Shown piece by piece: positions 7,510-15,672 of a stretch of DNA of 22,894 nt. The translations under genes and the position numbers were made by a program. Position 1 is the first letter of the stretch. The number at the start of each line of letters is the position of its first letter. The notes beneath the pieces were generated by a model. It had not been told where the DNA came from and searched no databases. It saw only the letters and a list, made by a program, of their open reading frames with translations. The DNA is from Chara braunii. Its lineage: Eukaryota > Streptophyta > Charophyceae > Charales > Characeae. The DNA lies in the NCBI GenBank assembly GCA_003427395.1, contig BFEA01000197.1:596616-619509 (forward strand), in the 5' to 3' direction.

Positions 7510-8420
7510 CTGGTCTGCAACTGCTTGCCCTGGTGGCGAAAACTTTCAACAAGCCACACTGACTCATGTGAGTAATTGCTGTCTACCTCAGGCTGCTGTG
7601 TCTGTTTCTCGTCTGGCGAGACATCGGAGATAATCCACATAGTAGAGACAAATACTCTCCATGACAGCTTCCTGAAAACATTGGTAACACGTGGCATATT
7701 GCTGACATGCCAGCGGGAAAGAAGGCTCACACTCACGCTCACAGTTATTTAAGCATGGCATGCAAAGGTTACAACGACGTATTGAGCAACTAACAAGGGG
7801 TTGGGACTCGGGAGGGGATGACTGCAAGACAAAGAAGGTTCACAGTTTTCATGTCGCTAACTAGCAGTGACCAACCCTTCGTAACATTCGGAGCAGAGAT
7901 TAGGCCCGGATTATGCTAGCCGGACTGTGCCTGTATGCAAACGCAATGGCATGGCACAGCAACTCTGCTCTGAAGGGGTTCCACCTCACGATTCAGTGGC
8001 ATAATCTGTCTGATCTGCACAGGCAAAAGACAGCCTGGTCAGGTGGAGCAGGGGGGGAGGGTCAGATGGATTCTTCTCCTGAAGTGGCCGAGCTTGTGAC
8101 TGCACATCCACGTACTGTTCCCAATTGACAAGCCAGACTGAGTGGGACTCCGCCACTCGCTGATGGTAAAGGGGGCCACCGAGTCAACACACTGCGATTA
8201 TCCCACAGGACCCATGGATCATCCGCAAAGGCAAGAGCAACGAAATGATCTGGGTGATGACGCACACATAAATGCTCGAGACTATGTCAGGAAAGTAATT
8301 CCATAGAGCTGGTTGGAGTTGTAGTTGTCTTCCCACAAAAGCCATAGACGACACTCCCATTTTCAGGCCAACTGCAGAAATGTCACACTCTGGGCAAACA
8401 ACATGCTGCTTGGAACAGGC
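7510..8420. repeat. Companion repeat block, copy 1 (matches 12060-13040)
   Basis: This aligns in the same orientation and order with 12060-13040. Shared plus-strand words include CTGACATGCCAGC/TTGATATGCCAGC, CTCACAGTTATTTAAGCATGGC, GCAGAGATTA, ATAATCTGTCTGATCT/GAATCTGTCTGATCT, GATTATCCCACAGG/TATTATCCCACAGG and GAAATGA. Conceptual peptides are conserved on both strands (minus: PCLNNCERECEP versus PCSNNCECHC; plus: NLSDLHRQ versus NLSDLHRE), so I cannot decide the coding strand, and stops break both. Each copy lies just beyond PLE reverse-transcriptase pieces, so it is probably another part of the same element. Function unknown. Confidence 0.6.
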
Positions 8421-8486
8421 CTAGCTCAGTCGGTGCACCCATGTACTGTTGAAATACAGACCCATGTTCGAATCCAGATGCAGTCA
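8416..8486 (+). pseudogene. tRNA-like sequence (SINE head or tRNA pseudogene)
   Basis: TAGCTCAGTCGG (8422-8433) fits the Pol III A box and GTTCGAATCC (8466-8475) the B box, at tRNA spacing. CTGTTGAAATACAG between them could be an anticodon arm with GAA (Phe) in the loop, but the stem is short, the D arm pairs poorly and the T stem does not pair. It replaces sequence present in the sister block near 13040, so it is an insertion, most simply the head of a SINE or a decayed tRNA copy. Confidence 0.5.
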
Positions 8487-8508
8487 GATTAACAAAATAA
8501 CATAGTTC

Positions 8509-8965
8509 TGAATTACCTAGAGCAGGTCAGTTCGATGATGATTAAGAAGAAAAAAAAAAAGGCAAACAACACGGTGTACGGTGTCCGGTGTCCGGTGTCC
8601 GGTCCTCATGTCCGGATTATGCGGAGCCAAATGGCCTCATTCTGCTACAGGGAGGCCAGTGCATTCTATGCCATTAAAGAGCCAATGGAGTTGCTAGTGC
8701 TAGAAGTGTCTGACAGAGACTGTCAAGGCTGTAATGAACCTCCATCTACCGTGCAATCTGCCGAGCCCAATAGCCTCATCCTGCAACAGGGAGGCCATTG
8801 CGCATACTATGTCATTAATGTGTCTCCTCACTTACAATTATAACCCCTATATTCTACATTGTTTCTGACTTTGCAGATATTGTCTGCTGGATAGAACTGG
8901 AGCACCGTGTTGTTTGCCAATAGCTTGGCAGTACTTGGGCTGACCTGCCCTAGGTAATTCAGCAG
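8509..8965. repeat. Inverted repeat arms around ~330 bp
   Basis: CTGAATTACCTAGAGCAGGT (about 8510-8529) and GGCAAACAACACGGTG (8562-8577) on the plus strand recur as reverse complement at about 8946-8965 and 8903-8918 (CTGAATTACCTAGGGCAGGT, GGCAAACAACACGGTG). The stretch between holds the first GTCCGG cluster and a second, direct duplication: GGAGCCAAATGGCCTCATTC (8621) and CGAGCCCAATAGCCTCATCC (8762), 141 bases apart. The right arm continues into a minus-strand copy of the companion repeat. Confidence 0.65.
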
Positions 8966-9060
8966 GGCCTCTGGTAATAGCTCGGGTGGGTGGTCGGCCC
9001 ACTGTCTATGGATGTGTGGACTGATGTTGCCTGTGCTCCATGGTAACCGCCCGGGTTCCA
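8640..9060 (-). repeat. Companion repeat fragment in inverted orientation
   Basis: Read on the minus strand this matches 13020-13250 read on the plus strand: CCAGCAGACAATATCTGCAA/CCAGCAGACAATGTCTGCAA, GTAAGTGAGGA, ACATAGT, AGATTGCACGGTAG, GGAGGTTCA, CAACTCCATTG/AAACTCCATTG. The minus-strand frame reads LLPEALLNYLGQVSPSTAKL then LANNTVLQFYPADNICKVRN and ends at a GTAAGTG splice-donor-like site at about 8825-8831. The copy at 13020 gives LWPDSMVLLFCPADNVCKIR with the same GTAAGTG. So this part may contain a decayed exon of the element. Family unknown. Confidence 0.5.
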
Positions 9061-9344
9061 GACAGTCCGGTGTCCGGTGTCCGGTGTCTGGTGTCCGGTC
9101 CCCATGTCCGGATGAAGGCCCCTGGGGCAAAAATCAAAAAAAAAATGGGGCGGCCCAGGACGTTTGTCCGGTCCTAGCCGCCCCTCAAAAAATAACGGGG
9201 TGATTTTGAAGTGTCCTTTCACCGGACATGGCCTAAAGGCCCAGACACAAGACACTGCAGGTTTTTGAGGTGGCTGGTTTAGCACAGGTCCGAGCAATTT
9301 CAAAGCGGCCATTTCGAGGTGGCGCCCGCCGCTTCTTCCCGTTG

Positions 9345-9402
<58 letters not shown>

Positions 9403-9612
9403 ACTGACAGTGCTGCCAGTCTGAAGACTTCTGACGTTCTGAATTGAACTGCAAAGTTCGAACTTTGAAGTTATATATGAAGTTATGAACTTAAATTACT
9501 AAAATCCAAAGTTCAAAGTTCAAAGTTAATCATACTTTTTTCAAAAAAAAATTCTCTCTTTCTTTAGTCTTGTGCCTGCTTTGCACTGTTTGCAACTCTG
9601 CATGTCTGCTAG
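9061..9612. other. Unassigned spacer with GA microsatellite and repeated AAGTTC words
   Basis: Besides the GTCCGG cluster this holds a (GA)27 repeat at 9347-9401 and, at about 9450-9530, clustered forms of CAAAGTTC/GAACTTTG (for example AAAGTTCGAACTTTGAAG, an imperfect palindrome). No gene is seen. Confidence 0.6.
9347..9401. repeat. (GA)n microsatellite
   Basis: An uninterrupted GA dinucleotide run of about 27 units. Confidence 0.95.
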
Positions 9613-9696
9613 TTAAATGTGCTGGTTGATTTGCTGCAAGACACGTGCTCTGCTGCCTGAACTACAGAGTGCAAAGCAGGTAAGTGCCTGCCAACC

Positions 9697-9740
9697 CCCC
9701 CACCCAACCCCAACCCCCCCCCCCGTTTTTTTTTTTTTTG
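9697..9740. repeat. C-rich tract followed by T run
   Basis: C-runs broken by single or double A (CCCCCCACCCAACCCC) lead into a 12-C run and then about 14 T. A CAG/GTAAGTGC at about 9676-9685 precedes it and looks like a plus-strand splice donor without a supported exon. Confidence 0.8.
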
Positions 9741-9884
9741 GGTCCGGACATTTTTGCACCCCGGGGACCAGTCCGGACTGGCTGGTGTCCGGTGATGTCC
9801 GGATCATCGGACAGTCCGGACCAGTCCAGACACGGGTCCGGAAGGCCGTCCGGAAGTGTCTGGTGTCCGGGTCCGGGGTTACCA

Positions 9885-10674
9885 TGCTGTGCTCAGAATT
9901 GATATTCAGCAGCAACGAGCAAGTGGCCAGCGAACCATGTGACAAAACCAATCCATAGGTTGGGTACACGAGTGGGCAGCCAATGATGCCACACACAGAG
10001 GCCGTCTAACACATACACTGCGACATGGAAGTCGCTGCAACTTTGAGGTCAGCCCTTTCATTAGAGATATCCTTGAGCCTTGCCAGCTGACCCCTAAGCA
10101 CGCCTGTCGGCTAATGAGCCGGGACATTGGAGGAAGTGCCCAGATAGCGTATGACTGGGAATGTCCAGGGCCTCAGCCTTATCAAATACATCAATGCGAA
10201 GCGAGCCGTTCCAATGAACTGACCGGTTCCCAGCACGTTAAGCTCCCCACAAATAGACTGGAGCGCGTCTTGGCAAAAAAACAGAAAAGAAGAAGAAGAT
10301 TCTTGCCCCCAGGAAGAGACATGGACCATCACACTCTGTAGTGTCTTTCCACTCAAAACCATATCCAGCAGGCGGCGGCATAAAATTACTTCAAAATAGG
10401 ATGTCATTAAAGAACTGAGACATGAATGCATATTCTTGTGCTGCATGCAGATCCCACTAACGAAGCTCACTGGTGAACTACGCGTCGTCCTAGTAGAGAG
10501 TACGGCGTAAGATTGTCAATTTCTGGTCCAATGTTAGTGGCTATAGGGATGCCAACCACTTGATGGCACAAAGTGCTATCCAATCCATAGAGGTAACTGT
10601 CAATATTGTTCTGTACAACACGGAAAGAGTGCCCAAGACAGGTGAAAGGCATAATGATGTGCCTCGTGAACAAC
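9885..10674 (-). pseudogene. Penelope-like RT, copy gamma (motif B to C-terminal part)
   Basis: Minus-strand frames, with breaks, give in order: VLMLFTRHIIMPF (about 10670-10640), CHQVVGIPIATNIGPEIDN (10570-10512; the PLE motif equivalent to VGIPMGTN.AP..A), QEYAFMSQFFNDILF (about 10440-10394; the catalytic region, where (F/Y)(I/L)DD is expected; here FNDI), GFEWKDTTECDGPCLFLGARIF (10365-10303), then DVFDKAEALDIPS (about 10200-10165). The EWKDTT...LFLGARIF...DKAE order matches the LKDTT...FLD...YDKRDD order of PLE reverse transcriptases. The first catalytic Asp is Asn and several stops occur, so it is dead. It continues the motif-A piece at 11203-11330 once the insertion at 10683-11201 is removed. 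Confidence 0.7.
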
Positions 10675-10682
10675 ATTAAAAC

Positions 10683-11201
10683 TCTCTCTAGGCTACCAGC
10701 CAGGTCGCCCGGGTCACCTTGTTTTCCCGGGCAGCCCGGCCCTGCAAGGACCAAAGAAGGTCCAAGCATTAAAAAAAAATAAAAAATAAAAAAATCTGAA
10801 AACAAAAGTTATGCAGAAAAATAAACTGAACAACTTTTGCCTCAGGGTCACAGCGAAATTATTTACCAAATTTAAAATAAAAATAAATTAAAAATATATT
10901 TCCATCTGGTGTGAACCGTGTGGGTGAGTGATAGTCTGCTTTGATTTTCGTCACAGGTACCTTGACGGCAGTGGTTGGTGCCCACCTCAGGGTATCAGTT
11001 GTCAGCCATTCATTGATGCTTAACCACAACCGGGGTTAAGGTGGACTATCACTTAAAAGTGGAATCAGTTAGGGGATTCTGCAGACTGTTGAGGGTTCAG
11101 CCTCCTGATGAGTCGGTGAAACTCCGACGAAACAGTTCGTCACAGCCCCTCGTTTGTTGTCCTCTTCTCCCTCTCTGCCTACGGTTTCTCTGGTAGCCCA
11201 G
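10683..11201 (+). mobile_element. 519-bp element with hammerhead ribozyme, inserted in the PLE RT
   Basis: The PLE RT frame is interrupted here. ATTAAAAC (10675-10682) and ATTAACAC (11202-11209) flank it and are probably an 8-bp target-site duplication with one change. Just inside, CTAGGCTACCAG (10688-10699) and the reverse complement of the right end, CTGGGCTACCAG (11190-11201), form a 12-bp inverted repeat with one mismatch. Inside are a palindromic G/C-rich part (10705-10745), an A/T-rich part (10767-10900) and a hammerhead core near the right end. No protein is encoded. The 8-bp duplication with short inverted ends would suit a hAT-like element; the hammerhead would suit a PLE-derived or retrozyme-like element. 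Undecided. Confidence 0.6.
11079..11200 (+). ncRNA. Hammerhead ribozyme motif
   Basis: The plus strand carries CTGATGAG (11105-11112), stem II GTCGG/CCGAC (11112-11116 with 11124-11128, loop of seven), GAAA (11129-11132) and a short helix III that ends GTC (11139-11141), the expected cleavage site. All invariant core bases of a hammerhead are present. Helix III is only about 2 bp with a small loop, as in minimal hammerheads reported from Penelope-like elements. Helix I is not clearly closed: GAGGG (about 11088) could pair with CCCTC (11147-11151), but the bases next to the core do not pair. A degenerate relative lies at 4425-4560. Activity on its own is uncertain. Confidence 0.65.
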
Positions 11202-11202
11202 A

Positions 11203-11330
11203 TTAACACATTATTAAGGATCTTGTCATATGGCAGGTTGGTATACACTATTATTATAAAACCTGCTTTGTGACATAGACTGGCAAAGGGAATGCGGATC
11301 TCTGCTTGAGTTCCACAATGATTCCAAAAC
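11203..11330 (-). pseudogene. Penelope-like RT, copy gamma, motif A piece
   Basis: On the minus strand this reads IRIPFASLCHKAGFIIIVYT then NLPYDKILNNVL. It aligns with copy beta at 11815-11700 (HIPFACLCH, DFTTTYTNLPHDHIL), whose DF.T.YTN.PHD matches PLE motif A (DFSTLYTNLPHD). The catalytic Asp is lost here (AGF for ADF). It starts directly after the motif C of copy beta (QFFDDILFWN), so beta and gamma are joined head to tail with both partial. At its other end the frame is cut by the 519-bp insertion and continues at 10674. Confidence 0.7.
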
Positions 11331-11830
11331 AGGATGTCATCAAAGAACTGAAATGCAAGTGCGTATTCTTGCACTGCATGTAGATTCCACTAACGGAGTT
11401 CACTAATGAACTCTGCCTCGCCTCACTAGACCATAAAATTGGCAATTTCAGGTCCAATGTTAGTGCATACAGAGATGCCAACCACCTGATAGCACGAAGT
11501 GCCATCCATTGCATAAAGGCAAGTGTTGTAGACCACAGACTGCTGATGTTGTCCCATATAGGACACTGAAAGAGTGTTGGAGACGTGTGAAGTAACCCAC
11601 TCCGAATGATAAGGACCTTCAACTGTCGTGTACATTTGTTCTCCCATGTTCTAGAATCAACGCCATGCCATAATTATGTGGCTCAAGACCAACATTAGCA
11701 CGTTGTGATTCTTATGAAGAATATGGTCATGTGGTAGGTTGGTATACGTTGTTGTGAAATCTGCTGAGTGTGGCATAGACAAGCAAAGGGAATGTGGACT
11801 CTGATAGAGATCCAAGACGATACATCGTTG
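11331..11830 (-). pseudogene. Penelope-like RT, copy beta (motifs A to C)
   Basis: Minus-strand order: ADFTTTYTNLPHDHIL (about 11765-11720, motif A with Asp), a variable linker including QMYTTVEGPYHSEWV, then CYQVVGISVCTNIGPEIANF (about 11500-11437, the VGIPMGTN.AP..A-like motif), GEAEFISEL (about 11427-11400; PLE RTs have YEAEFIQ.L here) and ALAFQFFDDILFWN (about 11365-11328, motif C with the DD pair intact). Stops and a frameshift break it. This is the clearest PLE RT signature in the window. Penelope-like elements encode RT plus a GIY-YIG endonuclease; no convincing GIY-YIG domain was found. Confidence 0.75.
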
Positions 11831-12059
11831 ATCTTGCTACTTATTTGAGCAGATCATGCCTTGGGAGAGAATAGCTGAGCGAGGAAGAGGCAATTGTTAT
11901 GCTGGCAAAGGGTTTATGGGGGGGAGGGGGCTGCTATGAAGGTTTGAGAGTGAAGGGCGGCGATCCATTAAGTGACGTGCAAGGTGGGAAAGGTGGTTGT
12001 GCTGGGTAACCCCAATGATAGAACGAAGAGCAGGTGGACATGTATGGGCTTCAAGAGCA
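11831..12059. other. Spacer between RT copy beta and companion block
   Basis: No motif is recognised; a G-rich run lies at about 11918-11932. Confidence 0.4.
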
Positions 12060-13250
12060 AAATAGCTGCAACAGCCTGCCCTGGCCCTGGTGGAGATAAC
12101 CTTTTGATACAGCAGAGTGTAGGTGGTTCATGTGAGGGTCAACTTTCCACATCAGGCTGCTGTGTTTGTTGCTCATCTTGAAAGGATGGAGGAAATCCGA
12201 TTACGGCAGCAGCCAGGCAATGCCCAACATTGCATCTGGGACACGAATGGAGAGTACGTGGCAGGTGATGGCATCTGGAATAGTCCACACAGTAAAGACA
12301 CATACTTTCGATGGCAGCTTCCTGGAAAAAATGCCGACACCTGGCATGTTGTTGATATGCCAGCAGGAAAGTACAGTGACACTCACAGTTATTTGAGCAT
12401 GGCGTGTCAAGGCCACAACTGTATATCAGGCAAACAATAAGGGGGTGGGGAGGATGAGGGGGATATAAGTACAAGGCAACGCGCACAGTTTTCGCAGCAG
12501 AGGCTGGCAGAGACCATCTCCTCATAGAGCAGAGATTATGTTGTGTGGATGCTAACCGAACTCTACATGTGCGGACGGACAATGTTGTGGCACAACCAAC
12601 GTCCTCTGGAGGGGCCCTCTCACTATCCATGGCAGAATCTGTCTGATCTACACAGGGAAGGGATGTTGCCTGGCCATGTTCATGGGAGGGTCAACCAGAT
12701 TGTAGAGCTTGTGAGTGCGCATTCCCATACTATTCCTGATTGACCAGCCAGAGCGAGTGGGATTCTGCCACTCGGTGATAGCAAGAGTTAATATTTTTTG
12801 CTGAGTGCACCCTACTGCTATTATCCCACAGGGTCCATTAATTATCCACAAAGGTAACATCAGTGAAATGACCCGGGTAGTGCAGGATGTACGCACAGAT
12901 ATTCGGGTCCATGCAAGGCATATAATTCTGTGGAGCAGGCTAAAAACTTGCAGTCGTCATCTTCCCATCAATGATATGAACAATACTTCTATTTTCATGC
13001 CAGACACAGTACTGTCATCCTCTGGCCAGACAGTATGGTGCTCCTCTTCTGTCCAGCAGACAATGTCTGCAAAATCAGAAAAAAAAGTATAGAGGTAGCA
13101 ACTGTAAGTGAGGACAAACGCATTAATTAGTAATTACATAGTGTTCTCGCTGTAGTACTATGAGATGATTTGATTCTGTAGATTGCACGGTAGGGGGAGG
13201 TTCAGGCTCCTTTGGCTGTTCAAACTCCATTGTCTCTAGCATGCATTCCG
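12060..13250. repeat. Companion repeat block, copy 2
   Basis: This is the longer of the two same-orientation copies (see 7510-8420 for shared words). Its last part (13020-13250) is also present inverted at 8640-9060. A plus-strand frame of 105 codons at 12123-12440 reads sensibly (WDTNGEYVAGDGIW, TWHVVDMPAGKYSDTHSYLS), and a minus-strand frame of 163 codons at 12139-12630 is Cys-rich (PCSNNCECHCTFLLAYQQHA, ESMCLYCVDYSRC). Both are conserved in the other block, so strand is unresolved. It lies between RT copies alpha and beta, as the first block lies beyond RT gamma. It is likely a non-RT part of the PLE, coding or terminal-repeat. Confidence 0.6.
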
Positions 13251-13600
13251 GAGAGAGATCATCTCATCTCCAATCAGGGGTTCAATCATATGATCAGAGG
13301 GTGAATCTTTGTCAGTTGGAGTGGGGGAGCAAAGGGGCACGGTGGATTACAAGTGGCGGGATCAGATCCAAGAAAAGGAAGCTGGTCAGCCGCAGTTGTA
13401 CTCAAACTTGTCAAAGTGGAATGCGAGCAGGAGAAGGAACAGGACGCAGTTGACGGAGAGTCTGTAGTCGAAGGTGTAGGTGAAGGAGCTGGTGGTGATG
13501 GTCGTGGTGGTGGTGGTGGAGGCACACTTTCAGCAGCAGCTGCATGCAGCCATTTCGACAACATTTATGTTGCGTGCTACAGCTGGCCGGGTTTCCAGCC
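13251..13600. other. Unassigned spacer, GGT-rich
   Basis: GGTGGTGGTGG-type trinucleotide repetition lies at about 13490-13525. Long open frames on both strands here reflect the base bias. No gene is called. Confidence 0.5.
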
Positions 13601-13785
13601 GAGTTGGAGTATACACATTAGCAGCTGCCATTCCAGTAGTAATACAAGGGAGGGAGGGTCCGCTGTGTGTGGCTGTGTGGAGGGCTGATAATGCTTGTCC
13701 TTAGAATTGGCATTCGGGAATGGGTGGGGGACCACTGCGTGTGGATGTGTGGAGGGCTGATGCTCCCTGTGCTCTAATTGGCATT
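13601..13785. repeat. Two divergent ~75-bp direct repeats
   Basis: GTGTGGAGGGCTGAT occurs at about 13675 and 13749, each followed by TTGGCATTC and AATGGGTG. It lies downstream (minus-strand sense) of RT copy alpha. Confidence 0.65.
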
Positions 13786-14430
13786 CAGTAATGGGTGAGC
13801 AATTGACCAGTGCACCATGCTGCGAAACCAGTTCGTAAGCTGGGTGATATAAGTGGGTCGGTGACACTACCGGCCATGCACATAAGCAGTCCAACTACCG
13901 GCCATGCACATAAGCAGTCCAACCTCCGCCAAGGACACTGTGGGGATGCCCCCTAATGGCTTTTGTGTCAATGAAGTCACCGCCGCTTTGAAGTCGGTAA
14001 TATAGTTACAAATATGCTCCGACCTCGTTAACTGTCTCGTGAGCACACCTGCAGGCTGACGAGCTGTGGCATTGGAGGAAGCACCAGGATAACATGTCAC
14101 AGGGAGTATTCATGCCTCATCCTTATCAAACACAGCAATGAGAACTGGGCTGTCTGGCCGAACGAAGATTCTTGCCCTGAGGAAGAGACATGACCCATTC
14201 CGCCCAGTAGTGTCTTTCCACTCAAGACCGTGGCAAGCAGGAGCGGGCGAGAGATTTATTCCAAGACAAGATACTATGTCATCAATGAACCAATATGCTT
14301 GAGGTGCACATAGATCTCGCTGACAAACTTCATCGATGAACTGTGCCGGCATCCTTCCATAGTATGATGCAATTCTCCTGGTGATAACTGGAAGTGTGAT
14401 GGGATGCTACGGATATGCAAATGCACATGG
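13786..14430 (-). pseudogene. Penelope-like RT, copy alpha (motif B to C-terminal part)
   Basis: Minus-strand order: IPITLPVITRRIASYY-like remnant of the GIP..TN motif (about 14402-14355), PAQFIDEVCQRDL, AYWFIDDIVS (about 14296-14264, motif C with the FIDD signature), HGLEWKDTTGRNGSCLFLRA (about 14235-14175), DSPVLIAVFDKDEA, then GVLTRQLTRSEHICNYITDF (about 14050-13990) and IPTVSLAEV. The last segment matches the YGVYISQLIRYAR.C..Y.DF stretch typical of PLE RTs. It is the same family as gamma (EWKDTT, DKAEA, IPS). One or two frame breaks are present. The 5' part of the RT is missing. Confidence 0.72.
13868..13923. repeat. Perfect 2 x 28-bp tandem repeat
   Basis: CTACCGGCCATGCACATAAG plus CAGTCCAA is repeated exactly once, directly adjacent. 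Confidence 0.9.
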
Positions 14431-14626
14431 AGGCGACTTCATGCTCAAGAATGCTTAAAGAAAGCATGGAAATAGAAGGCTGGCAATGTTCAAGCTGGCC
14501 CAGAGAATGACATGTTGCATTCTTAAATAGTCTAAGAGTGGACGTGGTGCACCCGATGCTGATGCTGGTGAAAACATAATACTTTATCCAGACCACCGAC
14601 CGCCCAGAAGAATGCAAGAAGCCCAC

Positions 14627-14725
14627 CTTTTCATTCATGGCTTGGGCTAGTGCAAGTTTTTGCTCCTCAAACTTGTCCCACTGCTCCCTGCCAGGTTTCC
14701 CCTCAGCACTAACTTCCAGTGCTTT
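14627..14725 (-). CDS. Candidate exon (33 codons), charged helical protein
   Basis: On the minus strand the 99 bases 14725-14627 read KALEVSAEGKPGREQWDKFE and EQKLALAQAMNEK. They follow ...GGTATCTCAG (acceptor-like AG at 14727-14726, upstream TG/T-rich) and end in GAAAAG followed by GTGGGC (acceptable donor). Length is a multiple of three and both ends are phase 0. Composition (Glu, Lys, Gln, Ala, Leu) fits a helix or coiled coil and is unlike the surrounding repeat translations. The open frame around it is 254 codons but the rest is CA-repeat and noise. Together with 4613-4762 it could belong to one minus-strand host gene. Family not recognised. Confidence 0.4.
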
Positions 14726-14751
14726 CTGAGATACCGCAGCACACACAGACA

Positions 14752-14755
<4 letters not shown>

Positions 14756-14815
<60 letters not shown>
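14756..14815. repeat. (CA)n microsatellite 1
   Basis: About 30 uninterrupted CA units. It lies just upstream (minus strand) of the candidate exon at 14627-14725. Confidence 0.95.
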
Positions 14816-14818
<3 letters not shown>

Positions 14819-15140
14819 ATGGACCAATTCAGACCATTCGCAAACCAACAAGCAAACACAGGTACATAGACAGAGTCCGTAAGCAGTGGAATCGCCACAA
14901 AAGAAATGAGCAGTAGTTGCGAGGGTCAGTTGGCAAGGGAAAACAACAGATGAGTGCACCAGTCCGTCCTTCCCTGCACCCACTGAATGACTGTGTAAAA
15001 GTCTGTCGAAATGAGACCACACACTCATGTGATTGCCGCCCATAGTAACAGTGATTGTGACAGCGACCAACCACGTCATTGCAAAGACATGCACATAATC
15101 ATCCTCCCATTCATGAACCAGGTCAGCCTATCGGCAAACC

Positions 15141-15208
<68 letters not shown>

Positions 15209-15290
15209 CACACACACAACAGAGGCACATCCAACAGCATCCGTAGGCAGTAAAATAGCCACCAAAATAACGTAAGCCCCAGTGCCAGTT
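14816..15290. repeat. Diverged duplication containing both CA repeats
   Basis: Sequence beside the first CA run (TCATGGACCAATTCAGACCA, CGCAAACCAACA, GTCCGTAAGCAGTGGAATCG) matches sequence around the second (TCATGAACCAGGTCAGCCTA, GGCAAACCAACA, ATCCGTAGGCAGTAAAATAG). So the two CA arrays arose from one duplicated unit. No gene is seen. Confidence 0.6.
15142..15206. repeat. (CA)n microsatellite 2
   Basis: About 32 CA units, then TG and a further short CA run to about 15218. Confidence 0.95.
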
Positions 15291-15376
15291 GATAATATTG
15301 CAATACCCCGCTCAATATGCTCTGAAGTGGCCTAAGGCCACACACAGGCCGCAACCCCAGTCTGAGGCCGCAAGGG

Positions 15377-15672
15377 CCAAGGGGAGGAAAACCCTTGGAT
15401 TGGCCCTGGGCCTGTGCACCCGACAGTTGACTTTGGTCAACTGCCGAGCGGCCCAAGAGTCAAAGTCTGCATGTACCCAGCCCAGGCTGACGGTCAGAGA
15501 CACACGCTTGTTTGTATGCAGGTACCAAGGGGAGGAAAACCCTTGGATTGGCCCTGGGCCTGTGCACCCGACAGTTGACTTTGGTCAACTGCCGAGCGGC
15601 CCAAGAGTCAAAGTCTGCATGTACCCAGCCCAGGCTGACGGTCAGAGACACACGCTTGTTTGTATGCAGGTA
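15377..15672. repeat. Perfect 2 x 148-bp tandem repeat
   Basis: Two adjacent 148-base copies (15377-15524 and 15525-15672) appear identical by eye. Each starts CCAAGGGGAGGAAAACCCTT and ends TTTGTATGCAGGTA, and each contains a hairpin CAGTTGAC-TTTG-GTCAACTG. Since 148 is not a multiple of 3, the 196-codon plus-strand frame that spans it changes reading frame between copies, so it is not a protein repeat. Identity implies a recent event or an assembly error. Confidence 0.95.

Larger units (their letters stand above)
8583..9882. repeat. Three clusters of GTCCGG repeats
   Basis: GTGTCC-GGTGTCC-GG-type repeats occur at about 8583-8617, 9063-9113 and 9741-9882. The third cluster also has inverted forms (AGTCCGGACT, GTCCGGAC, TCCGGATCATCGGA). 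The hexamer is far above chance here. It may be an unstable short repeat or a spread binding-site-like sequence. Confidence 0.6.

Noticed and set aside
6801-7827. GIY-YIG endonuclease of the PLE in Cys-rich minus-strand frames
   Set aside because: I could not find the GIY and YIG pair with spacing and the catalytic Arg and Glu.
8416-8486. Functional tRNA-Phe gene
   Set aside because: A and B boxes are good, but D and T stems do not pair and there is no acceptor stem.
9233-9454. 73-codon minus-strand frame with Ser-Leu repeats
   Set aside because: It is the (GA)n microsatellite read in frame.
9617-9678. Plus-strand TRALLPELQSAKQ before GTAAGTGC
   Set aside because: Only about 20 open codons, no clear acceptor, and G/C homopolymers follow.
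14330-15094. 254-codon minus-strand frame, the longest in the window
   Set aside because: Most of it is Cys-Val from the CA repeat and decayed RT; only the 33-codon part at 14627-14725 looks coding.
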